Assembly: GCA_963812245.1 (NCBI GenBank)
Contig: CAWEUK010000003.1
Coordinates: 744,001 to 808,000, forward strand
DNA length: 64,000 bases
Source of the DNA: Salsipaludibacter sp963812245
GTDB lineage: Bacteria; Actinomycetota; Nitriliruptoria; Nitriliruptorales; Nitriliruptoraceae
Direction of reading: 5' to 3'
The translations under genes and the position numbers were made by a program. The notes below the pieces were generated by a model. It saw only the letters and a list, made by a program, of their open reading frames with translations. It did no database searches and was not told the DNA's origin. The stretch's first letter is position 1; every line of letters begins with the position of its first letter. Positions 28,128-36,797 of the stretch are shown here, one piece after another.

Positions 28128-29520
28128 CTTCGAGTGCCGCCAGGGAGTCTTCGAGGTGGCCCAGCATGCGTTGCACGCCGGGGACCTTGGTGCGGTCGGC
28201 CAGGACGCCGAAGTCGAGGCTTCCGGCGTTGCTCGTCACGGTGATGTTCATGGCCTGGCCGTCCACCAGCACGGACATGGGGTAGCTGGCCGTCATCCGG
28301 GCACCGTTCCAGTACAGCGGCACAGGTGAGCCGGGGACGTTGGAGATCACCACGTTGAAGATGGGACGGACGATCGGCCGCAGGAGGTCGATGTTGCCCA
28401 ACCCCAGCGTGGGCAGGGCCGCCGGCCCGATCTGCAGCGCGGTCATCATCAGGATCTGGAGCGGGCTCATGCCCTCGAAACTGCGCTTGCCGCGACTCAT
28501 CGAGGACTGGATCAGTTCGAGCCGCTCGGTGGGATCCTCGAGGTGCGTGCCGAGATTGCACAGGAGCACGCCGACGGCATTGCCGCCCTGGTCGTCGCCG
28601 TCGACCCGGGCCTTCAGGGACACCGGGACCATGGCGATCAGGGGCTGGTCGGGCAGGGCGTCGTGCTCGAGCAGGTAGCTGCGCAGGGCGCCGGCCGACA
28701 TCGCCAGCACCATGTCGTTGAGCGTGGCGCCATGGGGTTTGGCGGCCGCCCGCATGCGCTCGATCGACCACGACTCGGCCGCGAACCGACGCGCGCCGGT
28801 GATCGGGACGTTGAGCATCGTTTCGGGAGCGGCGAACGGGAGCGCTGCCGCCTCCTCGTTGAAACCCGAGACCATGCTGCGCACCGCCGACGTGCCGGCG
28901 CCGGCGATCTCCAACGGCAGTCGGATGGCGGTGCGGGCGGCGCCACCCAGCTGCGTGCCCAGTGACGGCCGTGGTCGTGGTGTCCGCTGCCGCGACGGGT
29001 CACGCACCTCCCACGGGTAGGGCATGTCGCGTTCGTCAGGATCCGTCGACAGGGCCGTGAGGGTCACACCCATGGCCGACACCCCGTCCATCAGTGCGTG
29101 GTGGATCTTGGTGTAGATCGCGAAGCGGTCATCCTCGAGCCCCTCGATGAGGTGGGCTTCCCACAGCGGTCGGTTGCGATCGAGCAGGGAGCCGTGCAGT
29201 CGGGACACCAGGGCGAACAACTCCCGGAACCGACCCGGCTTGGGCAGGGCGGAGTGGCGGACGTGGTACTCGAGATCGAACTTGTCGTCCTGGCGCCACG
29301 ACCACGGGCCGATGCCACCGGGCAGGTAGGGCCGCTGGGTGAACACCGACCGCATGGGCGCGTCGGAAGAGATCGCCCCGTCGTACATGTGCTCGAGGAA
29401 GTCGTCGGATCCGTCCGGCGGCGGTTCGTACAGCGCCATGCCACCGACGTGGGCCGGCTTCTCGCGGGCCTCCATGATCATGAACATGGCGTCGAGCGGG
29501 TTCATCGTCGCCATGGTCAT
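28123..29520 (-). CDS. Wax ester synthase/diacylglycerol acyltransferase
   Basis: A 465-residue WS/DGAT enzyme that transfers acyl groups from acyl-CoA to long-chain alcohols or diacylglycerol, making storage wax or triacylglycerol. The acyltransferase catalytic motif HHALMDG is at 140-146; the family N-terminus MNPLDAMFMIMEAR and the C-terminal NVVISNVPGSP and PMSVLVDGQAMNITV blocks are present. The length is normal. It lies between the CsbD gene and the HerA-like gene. Storage lipid is common in soil actinobacteria, and the Lys/Ala-rich protein at 10 kb could be an inclusion-coat protein, but that link is a guess. Confidence 0.94.
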   Translation of the reverse strand: MTMATMNPLDAMFMIMEAREKPAHVGGMALYEPPPDGSDDFLEHMYDGAISSDAPMRSVFTQRPYLPGGIGPWSWRQDDKFDLEYHVRHSALPKPGRFRELFALVSRLHGSLLDRNRPLWEAHLIEGLEDDRFAIYTKIHHALMDGVSAMGVTLTALSTDPDERDMPYPWEVRDPSRQRTPRPRPSLGTQLGGAARTAIRLPLEIAGAGTSAVRSMVSGFNEEAAALPFAAPETMLNVPITGARRFAAESWSIERMRAAAKPHGATLNDMVLAMSAGALRSYLLEHDALPDQPLIAMVPVSLKARVDGDDQGGNAVGVLLCNLGTHLEDPTERLELIQSSMSRGKRSFEGMSPLQILMMTALQIGPAALPTLGLGNIDLLRPIVRPIFNVVISNVPGSPVPLYWNGARMTASYPMSVLVDGQAMNITVTSNAGSLDFGVLADRTKVPGVQRMLGHLEDSLAALED

Positions 29521-29593
29521 CCTGTTCGGTGGGCAGCACCGACCCTAGTGTCACGTCCCGGCGCTGGGATCGGTTCACCCGTCCGGTCGAGTG

Positions 29594-31432
29594 TCAGAAC
29601 GGGGCATCCGGGTCCGGCGTCGGTGCAGCCAGGCCCGGGGCTCGGCGCGTCGTGGCGCTGGCCGGGTCACTGCCTGGCAGCGGGCGTCGCGGTGGCCGGT
29701 CGTCGTCGTGGTCCGCGAACGCGGCGAACGGGTCCTCGGGTGGCTCGTCGATGGCCTCGCGTGGCGTGACCGCATCGCCGGCCTCGGACGCCCGCGTGGC
29801 CCAGGCCGGGAACGGGAACTCGATCACCAGGGGGACCGGGATCTGGGGTTGGGACAGGATCATGGTGCCCGGCTTGATGATCGTGGCGCGTTGGCGTTGG
29901 GCAGCCGGCATGAACCCGTACTCGCCGCGGGACGCCTCGGCCGCGTCCAACCTCCCCACGACCCGGATCGCCGAGTTGGACACGATGCGACGTTCGACCT
30001 CCGACGCCGTCTGCTGGGCACCGATCAGGATCATGCCCAGGCTGCGACCTCGCTCTGCCATGTCGAGCAGGATCTCCTTGATGGGCGACGTGCCCTCGCG
30101 CGGGGCGTACTTGTTGAGTTCGTCCAGGACCACGTAGGTCAGCGGGTCGGGACGTCCGGCGCGCTCCTTCTCCTCGAACTGGCGACGCAGCACGACCCCC
30201 ACCACGAACCGCTTGGCGCGGTCGTTGAGGTTGTGGATGTCGATGACGGTCACCTGCGCCTGGGTGTCGATGCGGTGGCGCTCCGGTTCGGTCAGGTCGC
30301 CCCTGATCAGGTGGGCGACGTCACGCACGGCCCCCGACAGACGACGGATGAAGGCGTTGATCGTGCCCACGCCGATCGCGCGCCCCGCCCACTGGAGTTG
30401 CGTGGTCTCGTTCTCGAGTCGGTCCTGGATCAGGTCGACCAGGTCGTGGAAGGTGCGACAGACCGCCGTGTCCACCATGGCTGCGCCGTCATCGAGCGGT
30501 TGGAACGTGCGCTTGAGCATCGAGGTCACGTTGGCCACGACCATCGTGTACTGCTGGCGTTCGTCACCGGCATCGGCGAACAGGAACGGCAGGAGTTCGA
30601 GGTTGCAGAAGTCCGCCAGGGTCCAGAAGAACGACGTGACCCCGTGGCTGCGACCGGCGACGTCCGGCGTGCCCGAACGGCTGTTGCGTCGTGGCGGGGC
30701 GTAGAACGCGGTCGACGCGAATGCGGTGGCCGGCAGCCCGACGGCGCCGTAGCGAGCCGCCTGCTCGGACTTGAGCGCCAGGTTCTGGTGGTCGAGGAAC
30801 AGCAGGTCCTCGCCCTTGACGTTGAAGATGATGGCCTTGGTGTTGGCGGCGTCGTCGACGACCCCCGACGTGAACAGCGCATGGAGGAGGAACGTGGCGT
30901 AGGTCGTCTTGGTCGCGACACCGGACACGCCCGAGATGTTGACGTGGGCGCCGCGTGTGCCGTCGAGGAAGTCGAGGTTGATGTAGACCGGTTCGTCGTT
31001 GCGGCTCAGCCCCGCCGGCAGCCTGCGGTCGAACTGGTCGAAGAACAGCGCCATGTCACGATCGTGGCCCTCGGCCCGAACCACGACCTGGCCGGGCAGC
31101 GGCGGCACGTAGACCTCGGGTTCGAAGCGCGTCGGGTGGATCTGGGCCGCCTCGGTCGTCTGTGTCGGCAACAGGCCGTCCGAGGACAGGAAGACGTCGG
31201 AGTCGAAGCGGGCGCCCTCGGAACGCGCCCGGACCTGGTTCACGACCCCGTAGATCCTGACCGGATCGGCCCCCGCCGGATGACGTTCGAGCGCGACGAC
31301 GTCGTCCAGTTGGAGGTACTGGTCATCGCGCACCGCCACCCAGAACTCCATGGGTGTCGAGTCGTCGGTCCCGAGGACGCGACCCACCTCGGTCGGCTCG
31401 TCGGGAACGCCGTCGGGAATGTCCGTGCTCAT
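29594..31432 (-). CDS. HerA-like ATP-binding protein (DUF87-type translocase)
   Basis: A 612-residue ATPase of the HerA/FtsK-like class. After a beta-rich N-terminal domain (about 1-110, like HAS-barrel proteins), the nucleotide loop is SGVSGVATKTTYA, a variant of Walker A in which Thr replaces the Gly before Lys. Walker B is LTYVVLDELNKYAP. The arginine-finger region includes RRIVSNSAIRVVGRLD, and sensor-like GAQQTASEVE is present. HerA hexamers translocate on DNA ends and stimulate NurA and Mre11/Rad50. It lies 73 bases upstream of the WS/DGAT gene on the same strand. The C-terminal 60 residues are a Pro/Asp-rich tail. The start is one of two nearby ATGs (31432 or 31438). Confidence 0.85.
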   Translation of the reverse strand: MSTDIPDGVPDEPTEVGRVLGTDDSTPMEFWVAVRDDQYLQLDDVVALERHPAGADPVRIYGVVNQVRARSEGARFDSDVFLSSDGLLPTQTTEAAQIHPTRFEPEVYVPPLPGQVVVRAEGHDRDMALFFDQFDRRLPAGLSRNDEPVYINLDFLDGTRGAHVNISGVSGVATKTTYATFLLHALFTSGVVDDAANTKAIIFNVKGEDLLFLDHQNLALKSEQAARYGAVGLPATAFASTAFYAPPRRNSRSGTPDVAGRSHGVTSFFWTLADFCNLELLPFLFADAGDERQQYTMVVANVTSMLKRTFQPLDDGAAMVDTAVCRTFHDLVDLIQDRLENETTQLQWAGRAIGVGTINAFIRRLSGAVRDVAHLIRGDLTEPERHRIDTQAQVTVIDIHNLNDRAKRFVVGVVLRRQFEEKERAGRPDPLTYVVLDELNKYAPREGTSPIKEILLDMAERGRSLGMILIGAQQTASEVERRIVSNSAIRVVGRLDAAEASRGEYGFMPAAQRQRATIIKPGTMILSQPQIPVPLVIEFPFPAWATRASEAGDAVTPREAIDEPPEDPFAAFADHDDDRPPRRPLPGSDPASATTRRAPGLAAPTPDPDAPF

Positions 31433-31854
31433 CTGCATCCGCTGTCTGCCGTGGCACCTGGATCGCCGTGGGCATCTGGGTCGGTGGAGGTCGGGTCGAC
31501 GTCCGGGTCGTGCCGACGTCGGGGTCGTCGTGGAGCCGGGATCAGTGGACGCCGGGGGCTGGCGCGTCGACCGGGTCGTGCGGTCGAGGCTAACCAGTTG
31601 CCGTGACACGATCGTGGAGCAGTTGGTGCGATGCCGCAGCGTGTCGGCGTCCTGCGGCGCGCGGCAATCGCCGCTCGGGGCGTGGCGCCGGCAGCCTGAT
31701 TCCCGCCGTGCCCATGCGTGGTCGCCTCGCCAGGGTGGTGACGACGCCCTGACAGCCTCGAGCCAGCGTGGTTGGATGATGGCGCCCCCGACCCTGCACC
31801 ATTCCATGGAGGTGCCCCAGGCGTCCGACGATTCGGGTGCCATGAAGGAACGAT
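31433..31854. other. Divergent intergenic region between the HerA-like and ASCH-like genes
   Basis: About 420 bases separate two divergent genes. I find no convincing gene. A stretch near 31470-31545 is built of degenerate GTCGG/GTCG words. GGTTAGCCTC-like and similar -10 candidates occur on the minus strand near 31590, so both promoters probably lie here. Confidence 0.4.
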
Positions 31855-32463
31855 GTGCTCCTGCCGAAGCAGTTGTGGGATCCCATCGCCCGTGGCGAGG
31901 TCACGCTCGCGTTCCGGCGGTGGCGCCGCCCCACCGTCCGCGCCGGCGGCACCCTGCGGTCACCGGCCGGTCGTCTGGCCATCACCGCCCTGGACGAAGT
32001 CGATCCTGCCACCATCACGGATGCTGCGGCAGTGCGAGCCGGGGCCGGCGATGCCGACGAGGTGCGCGCCGCACTGGCATCCCGGCCCGACGGTCGCTGC
32101 TACCGGATCGAGTTCCACGTCCTCGACGAACCCGATCCCCGGGCGTTGTTGGCGGCTGACGACGACCTGGACCCGGAGGCGTTGGCGGATTTGCGGTCGC
32201 GGCTGGATCGCAGCGACGCACGCTCGGCCCGGGGGGCATGGACCAGGCAGGTGCTGCGGCTGGTCGCCGACCAGCCAGAGGTCGCGGCGGGTGACCTGGC
32301 CGCGTCGATCGGCTGGCCCCGCGCCGACCTCAAACGCGACGTCCGAAAGCTCAAGGCCCTGGGACTGACCACCAGCCATCGAGTCGGGTACAGCCTCACG
32401 CCCCGGGGGCACGCGTTCCTGGCTGCCGAGGCCGCGGCCGTGCCACACGGGGGGGAGACATGA
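31855..32463 (+). CDS. ASCH-like/winged-helix protein coupled to DNA ligase
   Basis: A 202-residue soluble protein. The N-terminal 110 residues start MLLPKQLWDPIARGEVTLAFRR and contain RPTVRAGGTLRS, which resembles the nucleic-acid-binding ASCH/PUA-like fold. Residues about 130-190 look like a winged helix-turn-helix with AGDLAASIGWPRADLKRDVRKL, LKALGLTTS and GYSLTPRG. I know it only as an actinobacterial family of unknown function. Its stop overlaps the start of the ATP-dependent ligase as ATGA, so the two proteins are made together. An RNA- or DNA-end-binding accessory role is inferred. GTG start with AAGGAA upstream. Confidence 0.65.
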   Translation: MLLPKQLWDPIARGEVTLAFRRWRRPTVRAGGTLRSPAGRLAITALDEVDPATITDAAAVRAGAGDADEVRAALASRPDGRCYRIEFHVLDEPDPRALLAADDDLDPEALADLRSRLDRSDARSARGAWTRQVLRLVADQPEVAAGDLAASIGWPRADLKRDVRKLKALGLTTSHRVGYSLTPRGHAFLAAEAAAVPHGGET

Positions 32464-33425
32464 CCACGTTGGCGCCGATGTTGGCCGTGCCTGCCGGCAG
32501 CCGCGACCTGACCGGGCCCGGCTGGATCCACGAGTTCAAGTGGGACGGGATCCGCGTGCTCGTGTGGTCGGGGAGCCGGGACGCCCCGGCCCCGGACCGG
32601 GCGCATCGCGTCACGACCCGCAACGGCAATGACGTGGTGGCCGCCTGGCCGGAGTTGACGCCCCTGCTCGACGGGTTGCCCCCCGACACGGTGGTCGACG
32701 GGGAACTGGTGGTCCTGGACGAGGACCTGCGCCCTGACTTCAGCCGGATCGCGCACCGGATGCACGTGCGCAACGAGCATCGCATCACGGAGTTGCGCCG
32801 GACGTTGCCTGCCCAGTTCATGGCCTTCGACCTGTTGCGCGTCGCGGGGACCGACGTCGTCGACCTGCCCATCGAGCAGCGCCGGGCACGGCTGGCCGAA
32901 GTGCTGCCGTCCGGGGGGGCATGGGCACTGCCACCATCCAGCCCCGACTTCACGACGATGACGGCAGTTGCCCGCCAGCGAGGCCTCGAAGGCATCGTGA
33001 GCAAGCGTGTCGGCAGTGTCTACGTACCGGGCGTGCGTTCCCGCGACTGGGCCAAGACGCGGCATGTCAGCGAGGCCGACGCCGTCGTGGTGGGTCACCG
33101 CGGGCTCGACGGCGCCACGACGGGTCCCGTGACGTCGCTGGCGCTCGCGCGATGGGAGCCGGCGGCCCAGGCCTGGGTGGGGGAGGGATCGGTGGGTTCC
33201 GGCCTCACCCGCGCCGAGGGGGACCGGCTGCGGCGGCTGCTGGATCCCCTGGCAGTCGCTGGCGACCACGACCTGCCGGTGCCACCCGAATTCACCGCCG
33301 TGGCACCCGAGGTGGTCGTGCGCGTCTCCTACCTCGAGGCCACGCCCCACGGCCACTTCCGCCACCCCGTGTACAAGGGCCAGCGGTCAGACGTCGATGC
33401 GACGGCGGTGACCGACGCACCGTGA
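32460..33425 (+). CDS. ATP-dependent DNA ligase (LigC/LigD ligase-domain type)
   Basis: A 321-residue nucleotidyltransferase ligase. The adenylated lysine is K27 in HEFKWDGIR (motif I). Further motifs are VVDGELVVLD (III), AFDLLRV (IIIa), GLEGIVSKR (IV) and SRDWAKTR (V), followed by an OB-fold domain. It has the same domain as the ligase part of LigD, but here as a free protein, with no nuclease or polymerase attached. Sealing of double-strand breaks in Ku-dependent end joining is the likely role, because ku and a separate LigD-type polymerase gene lie 1.6 and 3.4 kb downstream. Translation is coupled to the ASCH-like gene. Confidence 0.92.
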   Translation: MTTLAPMLAVPAGSRDLTGPGWIHEFKWDGIRVLVWSGSRDAPAPDRAHRVTTRNGNDVVAAWPELTPLLDGLPPDTVVDGELVVLDEDLRPDFSRIAHRMHVRNEHRITELRRTLPAQFMAFDLLRVAGTDVVDLPIEQRRARLAEVLPSGGAWALPPSSPDFTTMTAVARQRGLEGIVSKRVGSVYVPGVRSRDWAKTRHVSEADAVVVGHRGLDGATTGPVTSLALARWEPAAQAWVGEGSVGSGLTRAEGDRLRRLLDPLAVAGDHDLPVPPEFTAVAPEVVVRVSYLEATPHGHFRHPVYKGQRSDVDATAVTDAP

Positions 33426-33582
33426 CCGCCACGCACCGTGACTGTCGCGCGGTGATCGTCCCAGCCGTGACGGACGTCGCTGCCGCCCTGCGGCGTCGGT
33501 CGCGGTGCCCGGCTCCTCCGTCGCCTGTGTGCCATCATCAGGGGCGACGCCCATACGCTGGCGCCTCGACCGGAGGCTGAGC

Positions 33583-34881
33583 GTGCGACGAGCACAGGTG
33601 TGGGCACGGCGTGTGTGGGCACGGCGTGCTGCGGTCGTGGCAGTGGGTGTCATCGCTGCCGCGGGCTGTTCGTCGACCGGATCACCGGGGGCCGCGACTC
33701 GCAGCGGGGACGTGACCGCCGCCGAGACCTGTGGGCGCGTGCTCCCCAGTGACGGGTCGATTCCGACTGGGGCGGCCCCGTCGAGCGGTGTGCCCACGTC
33801 GAGTGCCGCAGCCACCGCGAGCGCGGCAGCCAGCACGAGCGCGGCAGCCAGCACGAGCGGCGGGGACACCGGTGACGCGGCGCCGGCGACCTGGTCGGGC
33901 CTCGCCAGCGGGTTCGCCGGCCCCGTGGCGACGCTGGTCGATCCACGCACGGACGACTTGCTGGTCGTGCAACTGGATGGGCAGATCCGCACCCTCGCTG
34001 GGGCGACCGTGCTGGACCTGACCGACCGGGTCACCTCGGGTGGCGAGCAGGGACTGCTCGACGCCACCACCTCGCCGGATGGCACGCGCCTGATCGTCCA
34101 CTACTCCGGCGAGGACGGGGCCACGACGCTGGCCAGCTTCCCGGTCGGACCCACCGGTGACCAACTCGCCGATCCCGCTGCCGAAACGGTGCTGCTGCGC
34201 GCCGACCAGCCGGCTGCCAACCACAACGGCGGCTCGGTCGTGTTCGGCCCGGACGGCAACCTCTACCTGGCCCTGGGCGACGGTGGCGGCGCCAACGACC
34301 AGTTCGGCAACGGGGACAACCTGGACACGCCGCTGGGCTCCATCCTCCGCCTGGACGTGGACACCGACCCATCGACGGCACTGCCTGCGCCCGACAATCC
34401 GTACGTCGACGGGGGCGGTGATCCCAGGATCTGGGTCTCCGGTGTCCGCAATCCATGGCGCATCACCCACGACGGGGATCAGTGGTTCGTCGCGGACGTC
34501 GGCCAGAACGCGATCGAGGAGGTGTCGATCATCCCCGCGGATGCCGGCCCCCACGACCTCGGCTGGCCCGCCTGCGAAGGCGATGAATGTCGGCTGGCAC
34601 CGTGTGGGGGCGACGTCGTGGCACCCATCGCGACACTCCGGCACGACGACGGTGCCTGTTCGATCATCGGCGGGGCAGTGGCACGTCTGCCCGACGTCGA
34701 CGACGGCACCTACTACTTCACCGACCTGTGCGACCCGCGCGTGTGGCGGTTGGACCCGGCCACCGGGGCAGTCGAACTCGACAGTGAGCTGCCGGGACCC
34801 GCCCTGGCGTTGGATCTCGATGTCGACGGCAGCGTCGTGGCGCTCACCCGAGACGGTGACGTCCTGGTGCGAGACCGCTGA
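33583..34881 (+). CDS. PQQ-dependent sugar dehydrogenase-like lipoprotein
   Basis: A 432-residue exported lipoprotein with a beta-propeller of the glucose/sorbosone dehydrogenase family. The GTG at 33583 has GGAGG six bases upstream. The signal peptide ends in lipobox AAAGC near residue 25. An Ala/Ser repeat linker (three near-identical 18-base units near 33820-33860) follows. The propeller includes NHNGGSVVFGPDGNLYLALG, VRNPWRITH, FVADVGQNAIEEV and YYFTDLCDPRVW. Proteins of this family oxidise aldoses outside the cell with PQQ, but many actinobacterial members have no proven activity. Its position among repair genes looks incidental. Confidence 0.88.
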   Translation: MRRAQVWARRVWARRAAVVAVGVIAAAGCSSTGSPGAATRSGDVTAAETCGRVLPSDGSIPTGAAPSSGVPTSSAAATASAAASTSAAASTSGGDTGDAAPATWSGLASGFAGPVATLVDPRTDDLLVVQLDGQIRTLAGATVLDLTDRVTSGGEQGLLDATTSPDGTRLIVHYSGEDGATTLASFPVGPTGDQLADPAAETVLLRADQPAANHNGGSVVFGPDGNLYLALGDGGGANDQFGNGDNLDTPLGSILRLDVDTDPSTALPAPDNPYVDGGGDPRIWVSGVRNPWRITHDGDQWFVADVGQNAIEEVSIIPADAGPHDLGWPACEGDECRLAPCGGDVVAPIATLRHDDGACSIIGGAVARLPDVDDGTYYFTDLCDPRVWRLDPATGAVELDSELPGPALALDLDVDGSVVALTRDGDVLVRDR

Positions 34882-35019
34882 ACTGCGGCGCCCGCACGGT
34901 CACCCACCGGTCCCCCTGGCTGCCCGTGCCCCAAGGTCGAGGTCGTGCGGACATCTCGGCGACCGTCCCTGCCCGTGAGGGCGGCACTATCGTGGTGGGC
35001 GTCGCACAAGGAGACCGTG

Positions 35020-35835
35020 ATGCCACGTTCGATCTGGTCCGGGTCGATCAGTTTCGGCCTGGTCAACATCCCCATCAAGCTCACGACGGCAGTCGACTCC
35101 AAGGACGTGTCGTTTCGCCAGATTCGTCGTTCCGACAGTTCTCGCATCCGGTACCGCAAGGTGGCCGAGGTGGACGAGGAAGAGGTCACCAACGACGAGA
35201 TCGTCAAGGGCTACGAGGTGGCACCGGACCGCTACATCGTGATCGAGCCCGACGAACTGAAGGGGCTGGATCCCAAGAAGTCCCGCACGATCGACATCTG
35301 CGACTTCGTCGACCTGGCCGACATCGACCCGATCTACTACGACTCGTCCTACTACCTGGTGCCCCAGGAGACGGCGGGCAAGCCCTACGTGCTGCTGCAC
35401 CAGGCAATGGTCGAGTCCGGCAAGGCGGCCGTGGCCCGGTTCGTGCTCCGATCCAAGGAGAAGCTGGTCGTGATCAGGCCGCTGGGCGATGCGCTGGCCG
35501 TGTCCACGCTGACCTACGACGACGAGATCATCAAGACCAGTCACCTCGACCTGCCGGATGCCGACGACCTTGAGGTCTCGGATGCCGAGGTGCGGATGGC
35601 CGAGCAGTTGATCGAGTCGATGACCAGCGACTGGGAGCCTGAGCGCTACCACGACGAGTACCGCCAGAAGGTGCTCGACCTGATCGAGGCCAAGGCCGAG
35701 GGCCAGGAGATCGCCGTGCCACCCGAGATCGAGGAGGGCGGTGAGGTGGTCGACCTGATGGCCGCGCTCGAGCAGAGCCTCCAGGCGGCCAAGGACGCCA
35801 AGGCATCGGGCGACGACGCCAAGGAGTCAGCGTGA
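35020..35835 (+). CDS. ku: Non-homologous end joining protein Ku
   Basis: A 271-residue bacterial Ku, a ring-shaped homodimer that binds DNA ends and recruits LigD-type proteins. The family signature MPRSIWSGSISFGLVNIP starts the protein, followed by RRSDSSRIRYRKV, the bridge region SYYLVPQET-GKPY and FVLRSKEKLVVIRP. The C-terminal extension is short and acidic-neutral, without the Lys-rich tail seen in some actinobacterial Ku proteins. AAGGAG is about four bases before the start, and an adjacent in-frame GTG could also serve. The stop overlaps the start of the following hydrolase gene (GTGA). Confidence 0.96.
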   Translation: MPRSIWSGSISFGLVNIPIKLTTAVDSKDVSFRQIRRSDSSRIRYRKVAEVDEEEVTNDEIVKGYEVAPDRYIVIEPDELKGLDPKKSRTIDICDFVDLADIDPIYYDSSYYLVPQETAGKPYVLLHQAMVESGKAAVARFVLRSKEKLVVIRPLGDALAVSTLTYDDEIIKTSHLDLPDADDLEVSDAEVRMAEQLIESMTSDWEPERYHDEYRQKVLDLIEAKAEGQEIAVPPEIEEGGEVVDLMAALEQSLQAAKDAKASGDDAKESA

Positions 35836-36644
35836 CGGACCTCGCATGGGAGGAACAGGGCAGCGGGCCCCCGATCGTGGCGGTGCCCGCAGGCATCGGG
35901 TCGCGGCGACAGTACGACGCCGTGGCGGCCGACCTGGCGGCCGACTTCCGCGTGATCACGATGGACCCGCGCGGGCAGGGCGAGTCGCCCGACCCGACCG
36001 GTCCCTACGACGACCGCCAGGACGTGCTGGACGTCATGGCCGCAGCCGGTGTGACATCGGCCGTGCTGGTGGGATGCTCCAACGGTGGTCGAGTCGTCGC
36101 CGAGGTCGCGGCCACGACCCCGGCGGCCGTGCAGGGCCTGGTGCTGCTGGGGCCGGCACTGCCCGGTGTGACCTGGCAGGACGATCCGCGGGCATTGGCG
36201 CGTCTGCGGGCCTGCGACATCGCCATCGACGAGGGGGAGTTCGACACCGCGGTCGACACGTACGCCGAGTTCTTCTTCCTGGGCCCGGACCGGACTCCGG
36301 GCGACCTGCCGGATGCGCTGGGACTGCGGATGCGATCGCTGCTGATGGCCAGCGTGGCGCGCGAGCAGGGTGCCTACGACGCGGGTGAGCCGACCTCCAT
36401 CGACCCACCGCTCAAGGCGCGCCTGGGCGAGCTGGACGTCGCGACCCTGGTGGCAGTCGGGGTCCACGACCACCCGTCGATCATGGCCACTGCCCGCCAC
36501 TACGGCGAGCACCTCCCCAACGCCACGGTGACCACGATCGTGGGCGTCGCGCACTTCCCGATGCTGGAGGCACCGGCGCTGACGGCGGAACTGATCCGCG
36601 ACCACGCCAGCCTGGTGTCGAGCCTGCGTTCGCATCCCGAGTGA
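35832..36644 (+). CDS. Alpha/beta-hydrolase fold protein
   Basis: A 270-residue hydrolase with the oxyanion region near VAVPAGIG, the strand and loop ITMDPRGQGESPDPT, a nucleophile elbow VGCSNGGR (Ser of GxSxG) and a late acid/His pair in VAVGVHDH and GVAHFPMLEAP. Esterase, haloperoxidase-like or other hydrolase activity cannot be told from sequence. Its GTG start overlaps the ku stop codon, so the two are translationally coupled, although no known end-joining role requires such an enzyme. No signal peptide. Confidence 0.85.
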   Translation: MTDLAWEEQGSGPPIVAVPAGIGSRRQYDAVAADLAADFRVITMDPRGQGESPDPTGPYDDRQDVLDVMAAAGVTSAVLVGCSNGGRVVAEVAATTPAAVQGLVLLGPALPGVTWQDDPRALARLRACDIAIDEGEFDTAVDTYAEFFFLGPDRTPGDLPDALGLRMRSLLMASVAREQGAYDAGEPTSIDPPLKARLGELDVATLVAVGVHDHPSIMATARHYGEHLPNATVTTIVGVAHFPMLEAPALTAELIRDHASLVSSLRSHPE

Positions 36645-36797
36645 GGCTGCCCGCACGGCCGGCCGGGGGCGCCCCGCCCGGATGTCCACGTGCTGTCGGG
36701 TGGGCGGCGAGATCGTCCCGTGAGACCATCGCTGCATCCCCCTGCTCGGAAACTGTGCCCGGGAGCGAGCCTGTCCGTGGGCGCTGATGCGGGCCGC

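Noticed and set aside
31590..32018. Minus-strand open frame in the HerA/ASCH intergenic region
   Set aside because: No ribosome site, Arg-rich translation, and it runs antisense into the ASCH-like gene.
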